The translations under genes were made by a program, and so were the position numbers. From Dichotomicrobium sp964540795 (GTDB taxonomy: Bacteria > Pseudomonadota > Alphaproteobacteria > Rhizobiales > Rhodomicrobiaceae), in assembly GCA_964540795.1 (NCBI GenBank), contig CAZINX010000001.1, forward strand, positions 62,001-126,000: a DNA stretch of 64,000 bases. Direction: 5' to 3'. The notes below the pieces were generated by a model. The model had not been told where the DNA came from. It saw only the letters and a list, made by a program, of their open reading frames with translations, and did no database searches. Positions 13,869-21,927 of this stretch are shown here, in pieces. Position 1 is the stretch's first letter. Each line of letters starts with the position of its first letter.

Positions 13869-14537
13869 ATGACCGCCCGGGAGGTTCGTCAACTCGCGAC
13901 CGAATTGCTCGGCACGGCGGTTCTGAGCGCGGTCGTGATTGGCGCTGGCTTGCTGGCCGAGCGGTTTCCGGAGCAGCTGCCGCTGAGTGCGGACTGGCTT
14001 GTGGCGCTCGCGGGCGGCATCGTGGTCGCGGCGGTGCTGATGGTGTCGGGCGGGCGCTTCAACCCGGCGCTGACGCTCGCTGATGTCATCGCACGGCCGA
14101 CCGAGCTTGAGGGGGCCGCGTGGCGCGCGGGTGCGCAGATCGCAGGCGCAATTTTCGGCGTGATGGCAGCCCACGCGGTCTTCGACATGGGCGTGATCCA
14201 GCATGGCGGGCGGCCGCTCTCCGGCGCGGGCGTCTGGGGCGGGGAGGCTGCCGCCACCTTCGTGTTCGTGCTGGCGGTCACGTTCGTAATGGCGCGCGGG
14301 CGGTTGATAGGCAGCGCCTTCGCCGGGCTGACCCTCGCCGTTGTCTATATGGCGACGCCGGCCATGTCGCTGGCCAACCCGGCGCTGCTGATCGCGCGCA
14401 CGCTGACCGATAGCTATCTTGGCGTGCGCGCGGGGGATGCGGCGGTGCTGCTGGCCTGTCAGATTGCCGCTGCTGCCCTCGCGGCCCTTGCCGCTACCGC
14501 GTTCCTGCGGATCCATCAGCGGGTCGCCCCACGCTAA
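13869..14537 (+). CDS. MIP/aquaporin-family channel with altered second NPA motif
   Basis: A 222-residue membrane channel with six predicted transmembrane helices. The first half-helix motif is canonical (GGRFNPAL); the second reads SLANPALLIAR. In classical aquaporins the second NPA is followed directly by the arginine of the selectivity filter; here that position is leucine, and an arginine appears only three residues later. Related channels with a hydrophobic residue at this position occur in alphaproteobacteria, including arsenite-associated AqpS-type proteins. No ars gene is nearby. The substrate therefore may be a small neutral solute rather than water, but this is inference. It directly follows the phosphofructokinase gene. 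Confidence 0.82.
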   Translation: MTAREVRQLATELLGTAVLSAVVIGAGLLAERFPEQLPLSADWLVALAGGIVVAAVLMVSGGRFNPALTLADVIARPTELEGAAWRAGAQIAGAIFGVMAAHAVFDMGVIQHGGRPLSGAGVWGGEAAATFVFVLAVTFVMARGRLIGSAFAGLTLAVVYMATPAMSLANPALLIARTLTDSYLGVRAGDAAVLLACQIAAAALAALAATAFLRIHQRVAPR

Positions 14538-14564
14538 AAGGACTTTCGATCGACAAGCGCCACG

Positions 14565-14674
14565 TCATGCCCGTGCTTGCCTGTCCCCGGACAGATGATC
14601 CGGGGAACACGGGCATCCATTCCCGCGGCCATTCAGGTTGTAGGCTGGATTGCCGGATCAAGTCCGGCAATGAC
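14565..14674. repeat. REP-type palindromic doublet R1
   Basis: Two adjacent inverted repeats in the gap between the aquaporin gene and rmuC. The first pairs ATGCCCGTG with CACGGGCAT around an inner CCCCGG/CCGGGG stem (14565-14617). The second pairs ATTGCCGGA (14649-14657) with TCCGGCAAT (14663-14671) around a 5-base loop. The same TCCGGCAAT unit recurs at 45997-46024. The two genes here converge, so the hairpins may also act as a bidirectional transcription barrier, although no U-run follows. Confidence 0.85.
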
Positions 14675-14710
14675 GAGTGTGGATTGGTTTCAGTCTGACA
14701 GTAAAGCGTT

Positions 14711-15889
14711 CTACCCTGTCGCGCGTCCGTTCGCTGCAGGCGGCTGCGCTTCGTCGAAATCGAGCGCGTCGATCCGCTGCCCGCGCGTGCTGATCGTCTC
14801 GCTAAGGCCCGCCAGCTTGTCCAGCTCCTCGCCCATCAGCCGGTGATGCCGCTGCAGCCCGGCCGCACGCTGCGCCAGCTTCGCCACGTCCTGCGTCAGC
14901 GCGTTGACCTCCTTGCGCAGCACGTCGGTCTGCTCGCGCATTCGCGCATCTTTCACGATGCTCAGCATTGTCTGGACCGCCAGCATCAGCATGTTCGGCG
15001 AGACGATGATGACCCGGCGCTTGTGCGCCTTCTGGATCAGGTCCGGGAACTGCTCGTAAATCTCGGCATAGACCGACTCTGAGGGCACGAACATCAGTGC
15101 GCTGTCCTGCGTCTCGCCGGGCCGGATGTATTTCTCCGCGATCGCGTCGATGTGCCGGCCGACGGCCTGGCGGATTTGCGCGGCCGCCGCCTTGCGGGCT
15201 TCGGCTTCATGCGCGGTGCGTAGCCGCTCGAAACTCTCCAGCGGGAACTTCGCGTCGATCACCAGCGGCTCGGTCGTGCCAGGCAGACGGATGATGCAGT
15301 CGGGCCGCGTGCCGTTCGACAGGCTCGGCTGGAAGCTGAAAGCGCTGGAGGGCAGGGCATCGCGGATGATCGCCTCCATGCGCATCTGGCCGAAGGCGCC
15401 GCGCGCCTGTTTGTCGGCGAGGATATCCTGAAGGCTCACCACGCGCCCGGTGAGGTCGGCGATCTTGGCCTGCGCGCTGTCGATCACCGAAAGCCGTTGA
15501 TAGAGCCGGGAGAGCTGCTCGGCGGTGTCGCGCTGCTGCGCCTGGAGGTGCTCACCGAGGTGCTGCGAAACGCGGTCAAGCCGCTCCTGCAGCGCGCCGG
15601 AAAGCTGGGTCTGGCCGTGGACCGAGAGTTCCGAAAGCGACTGAAGCCGCTCTTTCAGCCCGGTCAGTTCGTCGTGCAGGGCCTGCGTCTGCGCCGTTGT
15701 CTGTTCTGTGATGCGCTCGGCGTCGGCCCGGGCACGCTGCGCGCTGGCCCGCCAAAGGAGCATCACGGCGATGAGACAGACGACAAGCGCGCCAACCGAA
15801 ACGGCAGCAACGATCCAGACCGGATCGGCAGCCGCCAAAGCCCCCCAAATCCGCGCAAACCACGCTTCGACTGCCGCGATTTTCAACAT
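14711..15889 (-). CDS. rmuC: RmuC family DNA recombination protein
   Basis: A 392-residue protein with one N-terminal transmembrane helix, a coiled-coil region, and a C-terminal restriction-endonuclease-like domain, the standard RmuC layout. The family limits DNA inversion and rearrangement at short inverted repeats in E. coli. The nuclease-fold segment is visible around TRPDCIIRLPG and LVIDAKFPLESF, with D and K positions expected for a PD-(D/E)xK fold, followed by VPSESVYAEI. I chose the ATG at 15889; an upstream ATG at 15919 is possible, and the longer frame up to 16135 overlaps the divergent def gene and is not credible. Given the many inverted repeats in this window, its presence is notable. 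Confidence 0.9.
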   Translation of the reverse strand: MLKIAAVEAWFARIWGALAAADPVWIVAAVSVGALVVCLIAVMLLWRASAQRARADAERITEQTTAQTQALHDELTGLKERLQSLSELSVHGQTQLSGALQERLDRVSQHLGEHLQAQQRDTAEQLSRLYQRLSVIDSAQAKIADLTGRVVSLQDILADKQARGAFGQMRMEAIIRDALPSSAFSFQPSLSNGTRPDCIIRLPGTTEPLVIDAKFPLESFERLRTAHEAEARKAAAAQIRQAVGRHIDAIAEKYIRPGETQDSALMFVPSESVYAEIYEQFPDLIQKAHKRRVIIVSPNMLMLAVQTMLSIVKDARMREQTDVLRKEVNALTQDVAKLAQRAAGLQRHHRLMGEELDKLAGLSETISTRGQRIDALDFDEAQPPAANGRATG

Positions 15890-15982
15890 GAGGCCGCAGC
15901 CTAACGGGATTCGGCGCATAGGCGGATCAAAACGCGAACGCGCGGTTTGACGGGGCGCGGCGATGGCACTATTTCCACTGAC

Positions 15983-16501
15983 ATGAGCGTTCGCGATATC
16001 ATCAAGATGCCCGATCCGGTGCTGCGCAAGAAGGCGCTGCCGCTTGAGCGCGTCGATGACGAGGTGCGCCAACTCGCCGCCGACATGCTGGAGACGATGT
16101 ATGATGCACCGGGGATCGGGCTGGCCGCGCCGCAAGTGGCGGTTTCGCGCCGGCTGATCGTGATCGACATTGCGCGGGACGAGGAAGAGAAAAACCCGAT
16201 CGTGATGATCAACCCGGAGATCGTCAGCCTGGGTGACGAGCTACGCCAGCATGAAGAAGGGTGCCTGTCGATCCCTGACATCTATGCCGAAATCGAGCGG
16301 CCGGCGCAGTGCCGCGTGCGCTATATCAACGAAGAGGGCGCCGCGCGGGAAATGGACTGCGAGGGGCTAATGGCCACGGTCGTCCAGCACGAGATCGACC
16401 ATCTCGACGGGGTGCTGTTCATCGACCATCTCTCGCGCCTGCGCCGCGATCGGCTGGTCAAGAAGTTCATGAAAGCCCAGCGTAGCGACGAAGCCGTGTA
16501 A
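15983..16501 (+). CDS. def: Peptide deformylase
   Basis: A 172-residue metalloenzyme that removes the formyl group from nascent N-terminal methionine. All three signature motifs are present: GIGLAAPQV, EGCLSI (metal-binding Cys) and HEIDHLDG (two metal-binding His and the catalytic Glu). The frame extends upstream, but the ATG at 15983 gives the family's usual N terminus (SVRDIIKMPDP). It is divergent from rmuC and followed by fmt in the same direction, the common def-fmt pairing of formylation and deformylation genes, although a 163-base gap separates them. Confidence 0.97.
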   Translation: MSVRDIIKMPDPVLRKKALPLERVDDEVRQLAADMLETMYDAPGIGLAAPQVAVSRRLIVIDIARDEEEKNPIVMINPEIVSLGDELRQHEEGCLSIPDIYAEIERPAQCRVRYINEEGAAREMDCEGLMATVVQHEIDHLDGVLFIDHLSRLRRDRLVKKFMKAQRSDEAV

Positions 16502-16664
16502 TGCGCGCAATAGTTGTTGGCGGAGCGAAACCGCTCTGGACGGCGTCGCTGCCAGGTTCTAAAGCATCCCGCAGCGCATCATTTCCCCGCGGCGCGCCCG
16601 GAATGGCTCTCACATCTCGCATAAGCTCGTTTCGCGCCGCCACGTGTCTCCTGTGAGGCCTTAG

Positions 16665-17600
16665 ATGCCGAAGCTTCGGGTCGTTTTCATGGGTACGCCG
16701 GATTTCTCCGTGCCCACCCTCAGCGAAATTGTTTGCGCCGGGCACGATGTCGCCGCGGTTTACACCCAGCCGCCGCGCCCCGCCGGCCGGGGGATGGGGC
16801 TGCGGCCTTCGCCGGTGCACAAATTCGCCGATGAAGCCGGCATTCCGGTTTACACGCCGGAGAACTTCCGCAAGCCCGAGACGGTGGCCGAACTCGCTGC
16901 GCTTGAGCCGGATGTTGCCGTTGTGGTCGCCTACGGCCTGATCCTGCCGCGTCGCGTGCTCGATACGCCCGCCTGTGGCTGCCTCAACCTGCACGCCTCG
17001 CTGCTGCCGCGCTGGCGCGGGGCCGCGCCGATCCAGCGGGCGATCATGGCAGGCGATACCGAGACGGGCGTGACGGTCATGCAGATGGACCAGGGCATGG
17101 ACACCGGCCCGATGTGCATGATTGAGCGCGTGGCGATCGGCCCGGACATGACGGCCGGCGAGTTGCATGACGAACTCGCCTTCGTCGGCGCGAGCCTGTT
17201 GGGCAGGGCGCTCGACCGTCTGGCGCGCGGCGAACTGGAATGCCGCCCGCAGCCGGAAGAGGGCGTGACCTACGCGCCGAAGATCAGCAAGGAAGAGGCG
17301 CGCATTCAGTGGGAGCGCCCGGCGCAGGAGGTGCATAACCGCATCCGGGCGATGTCGCCGTTTCCCGGCGCGTGGTTCGAGGCGCTGCTGGGCGGGCGGC
17401 CCGAGCGGGTCAAGGTGCTGCGCTCGGTCTGCGTGAAAGGGCGCGGTCAGCCCGGGCAGTTGCTCGACAACCAGCTTACGGTCGCCTGCGGCAATCAGGC
17501 GGTCCGGTTGACGAAGGTGCAGCGCGCGGGCAAGCGGCCGACATCGGGAACGGACTTCTTGCGCGGCTTCCCGCTCGGCAAGGGCACGCATTTCGAATAA
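16665..17600 (+). CDS. fmt: Methionyl-tRNA formyltransferase
   Basis: A 311-residue enzyme that formylates initiator Met-tRNA using 10-formyl-tetrahydrofolate. The N-terminal Rossmann-like domain begins RVVFMGTPDFSVP, and the hallmark SLLPRWRGAAPIQRAI block contains the catalytic Asn/His region context, with HASLLPRWRG clearly seen. The C-terminal OB-like domain that binds tRNA ends with FLRGFPLGKG. CTGTGAGG lies upstream of the ATG. The gap between def and fmt (16502-16664) contains no recognisable promoter or gene. The end faces the convergent VWA gene about 50 bases away. Confidence 0.97.
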   Translation: MPKLRVVFMGTPDFSVPTLSEIVCAGHDVAAVYTQPPRPAGRGMGLRPSPVHKFADEAGIPVYTPENFRKPETVAELAALEPDVAVVVAYGLILPRRVLDTPACGCLNLHASLLPRWRGAAPIQRAIMAGDTETGVTVMQMDQGMDTGPMCMIERVAIGPDMTAGELHDELAFVGASLLGRALDRLARGELECRPQPEEGVTYAPKISKEEARIQWERPAQEVHNRIRAMSPFPGAWFEALLGGRPERVKVLRSVCVKGRGQPGQLLDNQLTVACGNQAVRLTKVQRAGKRPTSGTDFLRGFPLGKGTHFE

Positions 17601-17651
17601 ATTGGGCTTCAACTCAGGGATATGCCGGGCGGCGCGCCGCCCGGCTCCGGC

Positions 17652-18995
17652 TCAGTAGCTCTGCTGCGTCTTGCCCTTGTACTGGCGCGAGCGCATGTCC
17701 TTGCGCTGACGGTTCCAGTCGCCGGAGGCGATGGCCTCGGCGTCGCGCGCCTGCTCCTCGGCCATTCCTCCGAGCGCGGGGGCGGCAAGCGCGCGGGCCT
17801 GCTCCTTCAGATAGGCCGCGTTGTCCTGCAGCAGCTTCCTTGCTTCATCGATGCGGCCGCTATCGCGCAGTTTCACGGCCTGCTCGCTGCGCGCCGTGGC
17901 GATCTGCATGGTGGCTGCGGCCAGCACGTCGTTGTCGCGGCTGGCATCGATCGTTTCTGCGTCGTTGCTGAAGGCGAGGGTCACGCTGTCTTTGAGCATC
18001 GCGGTTTGTCTGGTGCGCATGTCCGTGTAGCGCGCCGACACTTCGGCGGCCTGGACACGGTCGTGCGCAGCATCGCCCGCGATCTCGACCTCGATCAGCA
18101 GATATTTCTCCTGCCCGCCGTAGATCTGGCGCAGATCGAATTCGACGCGCTGGCCCTCGATCTCGGCGGGCCGGCCCAGCGTGCGCAGCGGCTGGATGCC
18201 GTCGGGGAATTCGATCTCGATCTCCGCGCCCTGGCCGACGACGGAGAATACGTCGCCGAACTCCTTGTTGAAGATGCCGACGAGGTCATCGGGGTGCTCG
18301 ACGAAAGCATGGTTGCCGTCGCTGTTGAGCGCGAGCCCGGTCATCAGGTCCTCGTTATAGCCCAGGCCCAAGCCGATGGTCGTGATGGAGATGCCTTCGC
18401 CGGCGGCTTCGCGGCCGAGCGCGGCGATCCGATCGGGGGCGGTCGGCCCGACATTGGCCAGCCCATCTGAGAGCAGGATGACCCGGTTGACGGCGTAAGG
18501 ATCGAGATAGGCGAGTACTTCTTCGATCCCCGTTTCCACGCCGGCGTAAAGCGCTGTGCGGCCGCCGGCCCGGATGTTGCGGATGGCCCGGCGCATGTTC
18601 GGCAGGTCGGACGCCGATGTGGCGGGCAGCACGATGTCGATCATGTGGTTGAAGGCCACGACCGCCAGCGTGTCATCGACCGTCAGCCGGCCCAGCGCCA
18701 TGAGCGCGGCTTCGCGCGCATCGGCGATTTTCGCGCCCTGCATGGAACCGGACTTGTCGATGACCAGCGCGATGTTGGCCGGCGTCCGCGCGGTCTCCTC
18801 TGGCGGGCGAAGGCCGCGCAGGCCCACGCGCAGGAAGGCGCGCGATGTCTCGCCGGCTTGCACCACCGACTGGCCGAAGCGTGCGTCCAGCTCGACTGGC
18901 GCATCGCCGGCGCGCGCGCTGCCGAGGGAAATAATCAGAGCGAATGCCAGAATCGCCGCGAAACGCGCGCCGCCTGACTTGAAATGTCGCAACAT
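17652..18995 (-). CDS. Secreted von Willebrand factor type A domain protein
   Basis: A 447-residue exported protein. The start at 18995 is set by an AGGAGG site directly upstream; it gives a signal peptide (hydrophobic run ending GSARAG). The VWA domain follows at about residues 50-230 with an intact metal-ion adhesion site: DKSGS, a later threonine in the GGRTALYAG region and an aspartate in LLSDGLANVG. A beta-rich region and a helical C-terminal tail rich in Arg and Glu complete it. Function is unknown; such proteins often mediate metal-dependent protein binding in the periplasm. No partner genes are adjacent. Confidence 0.82.
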   Translation of the reverse strand: MLRHFKSGGARFAAILAFALIISLGSARAGDAPVELDARFGQSVVQAGETSRAFLRVGLRGLRPPEETARTPANIALVIDKSGSMQGAKIADAREAALMALGRLTVDDTLAVVAFNHMIDIVLPATSASDLPNMRRAIRNIRAGGRTALYAGVETGIEEVLAYLDPYAVNRVILLSDGLANVGPTAPDRIAALGREAAGEGISITTIGLGLGYNEDLMTGLALNSDGNHAFVEHPDDLVGIFNKEFGDVFSVVGQGAEIEIEFPDGIQPLRTLGRPAEIEGQRVEFDLRQIYGGQEKYLLIEVEIAGDAAHDRVQAAEVSARYTDMRTRQTAMLKDSVTLAFSNDAETIDASRDNDVLAAATMQIATARSEQAVKLRDSGRIDEARKLLQDNAAYLKEQARALAAPALGGMAEEQARDAEAIASGDWNRQRKDMRSRQYKGKTQQSY

Positions 18996-19088
18996 GCCTG
19001 CCTCCTTGTCTCCCCTCGGCATGCGGCCAAGGGTCGCGCTGAAAAGAGGCGAGGCAGGGGCGGGTCACATGACGATTTCGTAAGGCGC

Positions 19089-20066
19089 TCAGGCCAGCGA
19101 GCGATAAACGCGGATGTCAACGGGGCTGAAAAGCTTGAGCTTGAGCCGTGTCCCGACCGGCAGCCTGATCTCCTCGAAGATGTCCTCGCAGCCCTCCGCG
19201 CCGGTTTCGCCGGCGTTTTCCATGACGATGTAAATCCGCCGGGGGTTCATCCGGTAGGACGCCGAGATGTGATCGAGCATGAGCGACAGGAATCGCTCCT
19301 TCGCCGCTTTCGGGAAGAACAGCACCAGCGGCTGATCCGGGATGACGATATCGCCGCGGTCGCCGCGCCGCACCTCTACATCGCGGCACTTCATGTAGGT
19401 GCGGGGAAACTGGCTGACGTTGAGTTGCGCATCGTCATAAGCGGCTTCGGTGTACTCATAGCCGATGACGCGATCGAAATCGTGCATCGCCGCATAGAGC
19501 AACGTGCGCGCATTGCCCGCGCGGAAGTCGACGAAGGCGCATTCGCGCAGGGTGACGTCCAGGTCGGCGATGATCCAGTCGAACACCTGGCCGGGGATCG
19601 GACCGTCATAGACTGTCTCCGGCGCGGCCTGACGCAGCGCCTCGATCGGACTCTGCTCCGACGGCTTGAAGAGCAACTTTTCGACATGCCGGTCGCGATA
19701 AAGAAGATGAGCGGGCCCCAGCAGCCGCAGATACGCGCGGCGCATGGTGCCCGGCGTGGCGAGCGCGCGCCGGAAGGCCGATTTCGCGGCCCCCGTTGGG
19801 CGTGCCCGCGCCTTGGCCGCGCCTATGACCGATTTCAGCTTCCCGCCTGATGCCAGAGCGCGCGCAGCGCGCCGATGCTGTCCGGTCGCGCCATTCGCAT
19901 CATCGCGCGCGCCGCTACCGTCGAGCGAGTGTGTATTCAAGCTCAATGATCCTGCCTCTCTGTGCCAGCCGGAATTGATGGGGCGCCCGTCTCGCTTCAG
20001 GAAACGGTTAAAGGGGCTGCGTGTAGCGTCCCTATTTGCCCGTCGATTGATTCGGCGTCGATCCAA
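19089..20066 (-). CDS. SAM-methyltransferase-like protein with degenerate cofactor motif
   Basis: An open frame of up to 325 residues whose C-terminal 200 residues look like a class I Rossmann methyltransferase. The block AFVDFRAGNARTLLYAA occupies the place of motif I (usually a glycine-rich FVDLGCGxG), and VIGYEYTEAAYDDAQLNV that of motif II, with the acidic residue expected to hold ribose. The glycine-rich loop is reduced to RAGNA, so cofactor binding is uncertain. The N-terminal 100 residues are Arg/Ala-rich and low in complexity; the true start may be the ATG near 19745, though no strong ribosome site marks either. Function unknown. Confidence 0.6.
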   Translation of the reverse strand: MDRRRINRRANRDATRSPFNRFLKRDGRPINSGWHREAGSLSLNTHSLDGSGARDDANGATGQHRRAARALASGGKLKSVIGAAKARARPTGAAKSAFRRALATPGTMRRAYLRLLGPAHLLYRDRHVEKLLFKPSEQSPIEALRQAAPETVYDGPIPGQVFDWIIADLDVTLRECAFVDFRAGNARTLLYAAMHDFDRVIGYEYTEAAYDDAQLNVSQFPRTYMKCRDVEVRRGDRGDIVIPDQPLVLFFPKAAKERFLSLMLDHISASYRMNPRRIYIVMENAGETGAEGCEDIFEEIRLPVGTRLKLKLFSPVDIRVYRSLA

Positions 20067-20354
20067 CGCCCGCGGGCAAGTAAAAACCGCTTCCCTGACG
20101 CCTGCCGTGTAATTTTGGCGTCTCTGAAGTCAGGCCGACCGCTCCCCCAATCCGGCTCAATGCTATTTCTTGCTCTTTGTTACGCTTTTCCATAGACAAG
20201 AAGAAACCCGCAATGCGGCGAATAGATGGCAAGAGGGTTTCGCGCCTATCCCCAGGGAACATCGCCGTATCCGCGCTTCGTTCACAAGTTGTAAACCTTG
20301 TCTTCCTACACTTGCCCGGACTGTTGGCGATGCTTTTTCCGCGGATACGGGCGA
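20067..20354. other. Divergent intergenic region before the sigma/anti-sigma operon
   Basis: A 288-base non-coding region that is more AT-rich than its surroundings. The only candidate signal I see is GGAAC at 20256-20260 followed, after 18 bases, by CGTT at 20279-20282. This resembles the GGAAC...CGTT promoters used by alphaproteobacterial ECF sigma factors, although the spacing is one base longer than usual. Short open frames here have no ribosome site or similarity that I recognise. Confidence 0.35.
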
Positions 20355-20933
20355 ATGGGTGGCGAGATGAGCGGATCGGGCAAACCCGGAAATGCCGCAG
20401 GGAGCGAGGGCCGGATCTATCCCCGCCTGCGCGCGTTCGCCATTGCGCTGACCGGCTCGATGCGCGCAGGCGCGGGCCTGGCGCAGGCCGCGCTTGCGGA
20501 ACTGGAAACCGCGCAGGCTCATGATCCCGCGCCTGGCGACGCCATGCTCGACGCTTGCCGCGCGGCGCATAAGCTCTGGATGAAGCGCGCCTCTACGTCT
20601 TCGGAGCAAGGCGGCCGGGCCGATCCGCGCTGCTTTGCGCTCCCCGCCAACACGCCCGAGGAGGCGGCGCGGCATCGCGGCCTCGCGCAGGTCATCGCCG
20701 ATCTGCCGCCCCAGCAGCGCGCGACGCTTCTGCTCGTCTATGGCGAGGGGCTGTCCTACGACGAAGCCGCCGAAGTTTTCGACGCGACCGTGAAGGTGGT
20801 GATGACGCGGGTTGCGCGCGGACATGTCGCCGTGAGCCACTGGCTGGATCGCCGCGATGGCCGTGCTCCCGCCGAAAGCGAAGTTGCGGACCTAGCCCGG
20901 GGCGCGCGCGGGACAGCGGAGCGGGTGGCATGA
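20355..20933 (+). CDS. ECF-type RNA polymerase sigma factor, divergent
   Basis: A sigma-70-family factor of about 190 residues. The C-terminal region-4 helix-turn-helix is recognisable: LPPQQRATLLLVYGEGLSYD followed by EAAEVFDATVKVVMTRVARG, the standard pattern of ECF factors. Region 2 is weakly conserved. The start is either the ATG at 20355 or the one at 20367. Its stop overlaps the start of the next gene as ATGA, and that gene has anti-sigma features, so the two form the usual coupled operon. A GGAAC...CGTT candidate promoter upstream would fit autoregulation. The inducing signal is unknown. Confidence 0.8.
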   Translation: MGGEMSGSGKPGNAAGSEGRIYPRLRAFAIALTGSMRAGAGLAQAALAELETAQAHDPAPGDAMLDACRAAHKLWMKRASTSSEQGGRADPRCFALPANTPEEAARHRGLAQVIADLPPQQRATLLLVYGEGLSYDEAAEVFDATVKVVMTRVARGHVAVSHWLDRRDGRAPAESEVADLARGARGTAERVA

Positions 20934-21811
20934 GCCAGCTTTCCGACGAGTTGCTGCTGGCCTATCTGGACGGGCAGCTCGGCGCGCCGCAGGCCAAATC
21001 TGTCGAGCGCATGATCGGCGGCAACGATGAGTTGCGCGCGCGCGTCGAGCGGCTCAAGGCGACCCAGGGTTATCTGATCCGGACATTCGAGACGCTGGCG
21101 CGGCGCACCCGCGCCAGCCCGCAACCCCAGCGTCCGGCATCGGCGCAGCGCCCGGCGGCGCGAAGCGCCCGCGCCAAATCCGACGCGCCGCGCGGCCATG
21201 GCATCGCGCTGCATACGGATGATCGCGCGGACGCCGGCGCGCCGAAACGCTCCAATGCCAGCATGGTGCTGTGGGCCGCGGTTTTTTCATTGCTCGCAGC
21301 GGTCGCCGGTTATGGCGCGGGCAAGTGGATGCGGCTCAACAGCAGCCCGGCGATGGAGAAGATCGACGCGCGCGTCCCCGCCCCGGCCAACCAGTGGGCC
21401 GGCGATATCGCGCGGCTGCATTCGCATTTCACCACGGCTTCGGTTGCCGCCGACCCGCAGAGCCAGACCAGCCGCGACCTGGTCGAGCTGCAGCTCTCCC
21501 GCATCGTCAATGAGCCGCTGCGAGTGCCCAGCTTTCCCGATCACGAACTGACCTTCCGGCGCGGGCAGGTGCTCAGCTACCGCGGCAGTCGGATGATGCA
21601 GCTCAGCTATGCGGGGGGCGATAGCGGGCTGGTGTCGGTCTACGTCATGTCCGGGGGGCCTGATGCCGGGCTGTCCGTCGTCGGCCAGCGGGATGTGACG
21701 ACCGTTCATTGGAGCGCGGACGGTGTGCGCTACGTCATCGCGGGCACGCTGCCCGAAACCGCGCTGCGCGCGCTTGCCGCCGTCGCCATGACGCAGATGA
21801 AGGCGGAATAG
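20930..21811 (+). CDS. Putative membrane anti-sigma factor
   Basis: A 293-residue protein directly coupled to the ECF sigma factor by a 4-base overlap. The N-terminal segment DELLLAYLDGQLGAPQAKSV resembles the anti-sigma domain that clamps sigma factors. A basic, low-complexity linker (about residues 55-100) leads to a single transmembrane helix (WAAVFSLLAAVAGYGAGKW, about 107-125) and a periplasmic domain of about 165 residues. No zinc-binding HxxxCxxC motif is seen, so it is not a ZAS-type factor. It would hold the sigma factor at the membrane until a periplasmic signal releases it. Confidence 0.75.
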   Translation: MSQLSDELLLAYLDGQLGAPQAKSVERMIGGNDELRARVERLKATQGYLIRTFETLARRTRASPQPQRPASAQRPAARSARAKSDAPRGHGIALHTDDRADAGAPKRSNASMVLWAAVFSLLAAVAGYGAGKWMRLNSSPAMEKIDARVPAPANQWAGDIARLHSHFTTASVAADPQSQTSRDLVELQLSRIVNEPLRVPSFPDHELTFRRGQVLSYRGSRMMQLSYAGGDSGLVSVYVMSGGPDAGLSVVGQRDVTTVHWSADGVRYVIAGTLPETALRALAAVAMTQMKAE

Positions 21812-21927
21812 GTGGCTACGCTCGGGGGCTGTGCGCTCCGGGCCTTTTTTCGTCGCCACGGCCTGTGCCGATATGGTACCCGGTAAAGCTTTCCTCGTTG
21901 GCGTATCGATAAAAAGGTTCTGGCGTC

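Noticed and set aside
14565..14674. Riboswitch or terminator after the aquaporin gene
   Set aside because: The two palindromes match dispersed REP units elsewhere in the window, have no T-run and do not precede a gene start.
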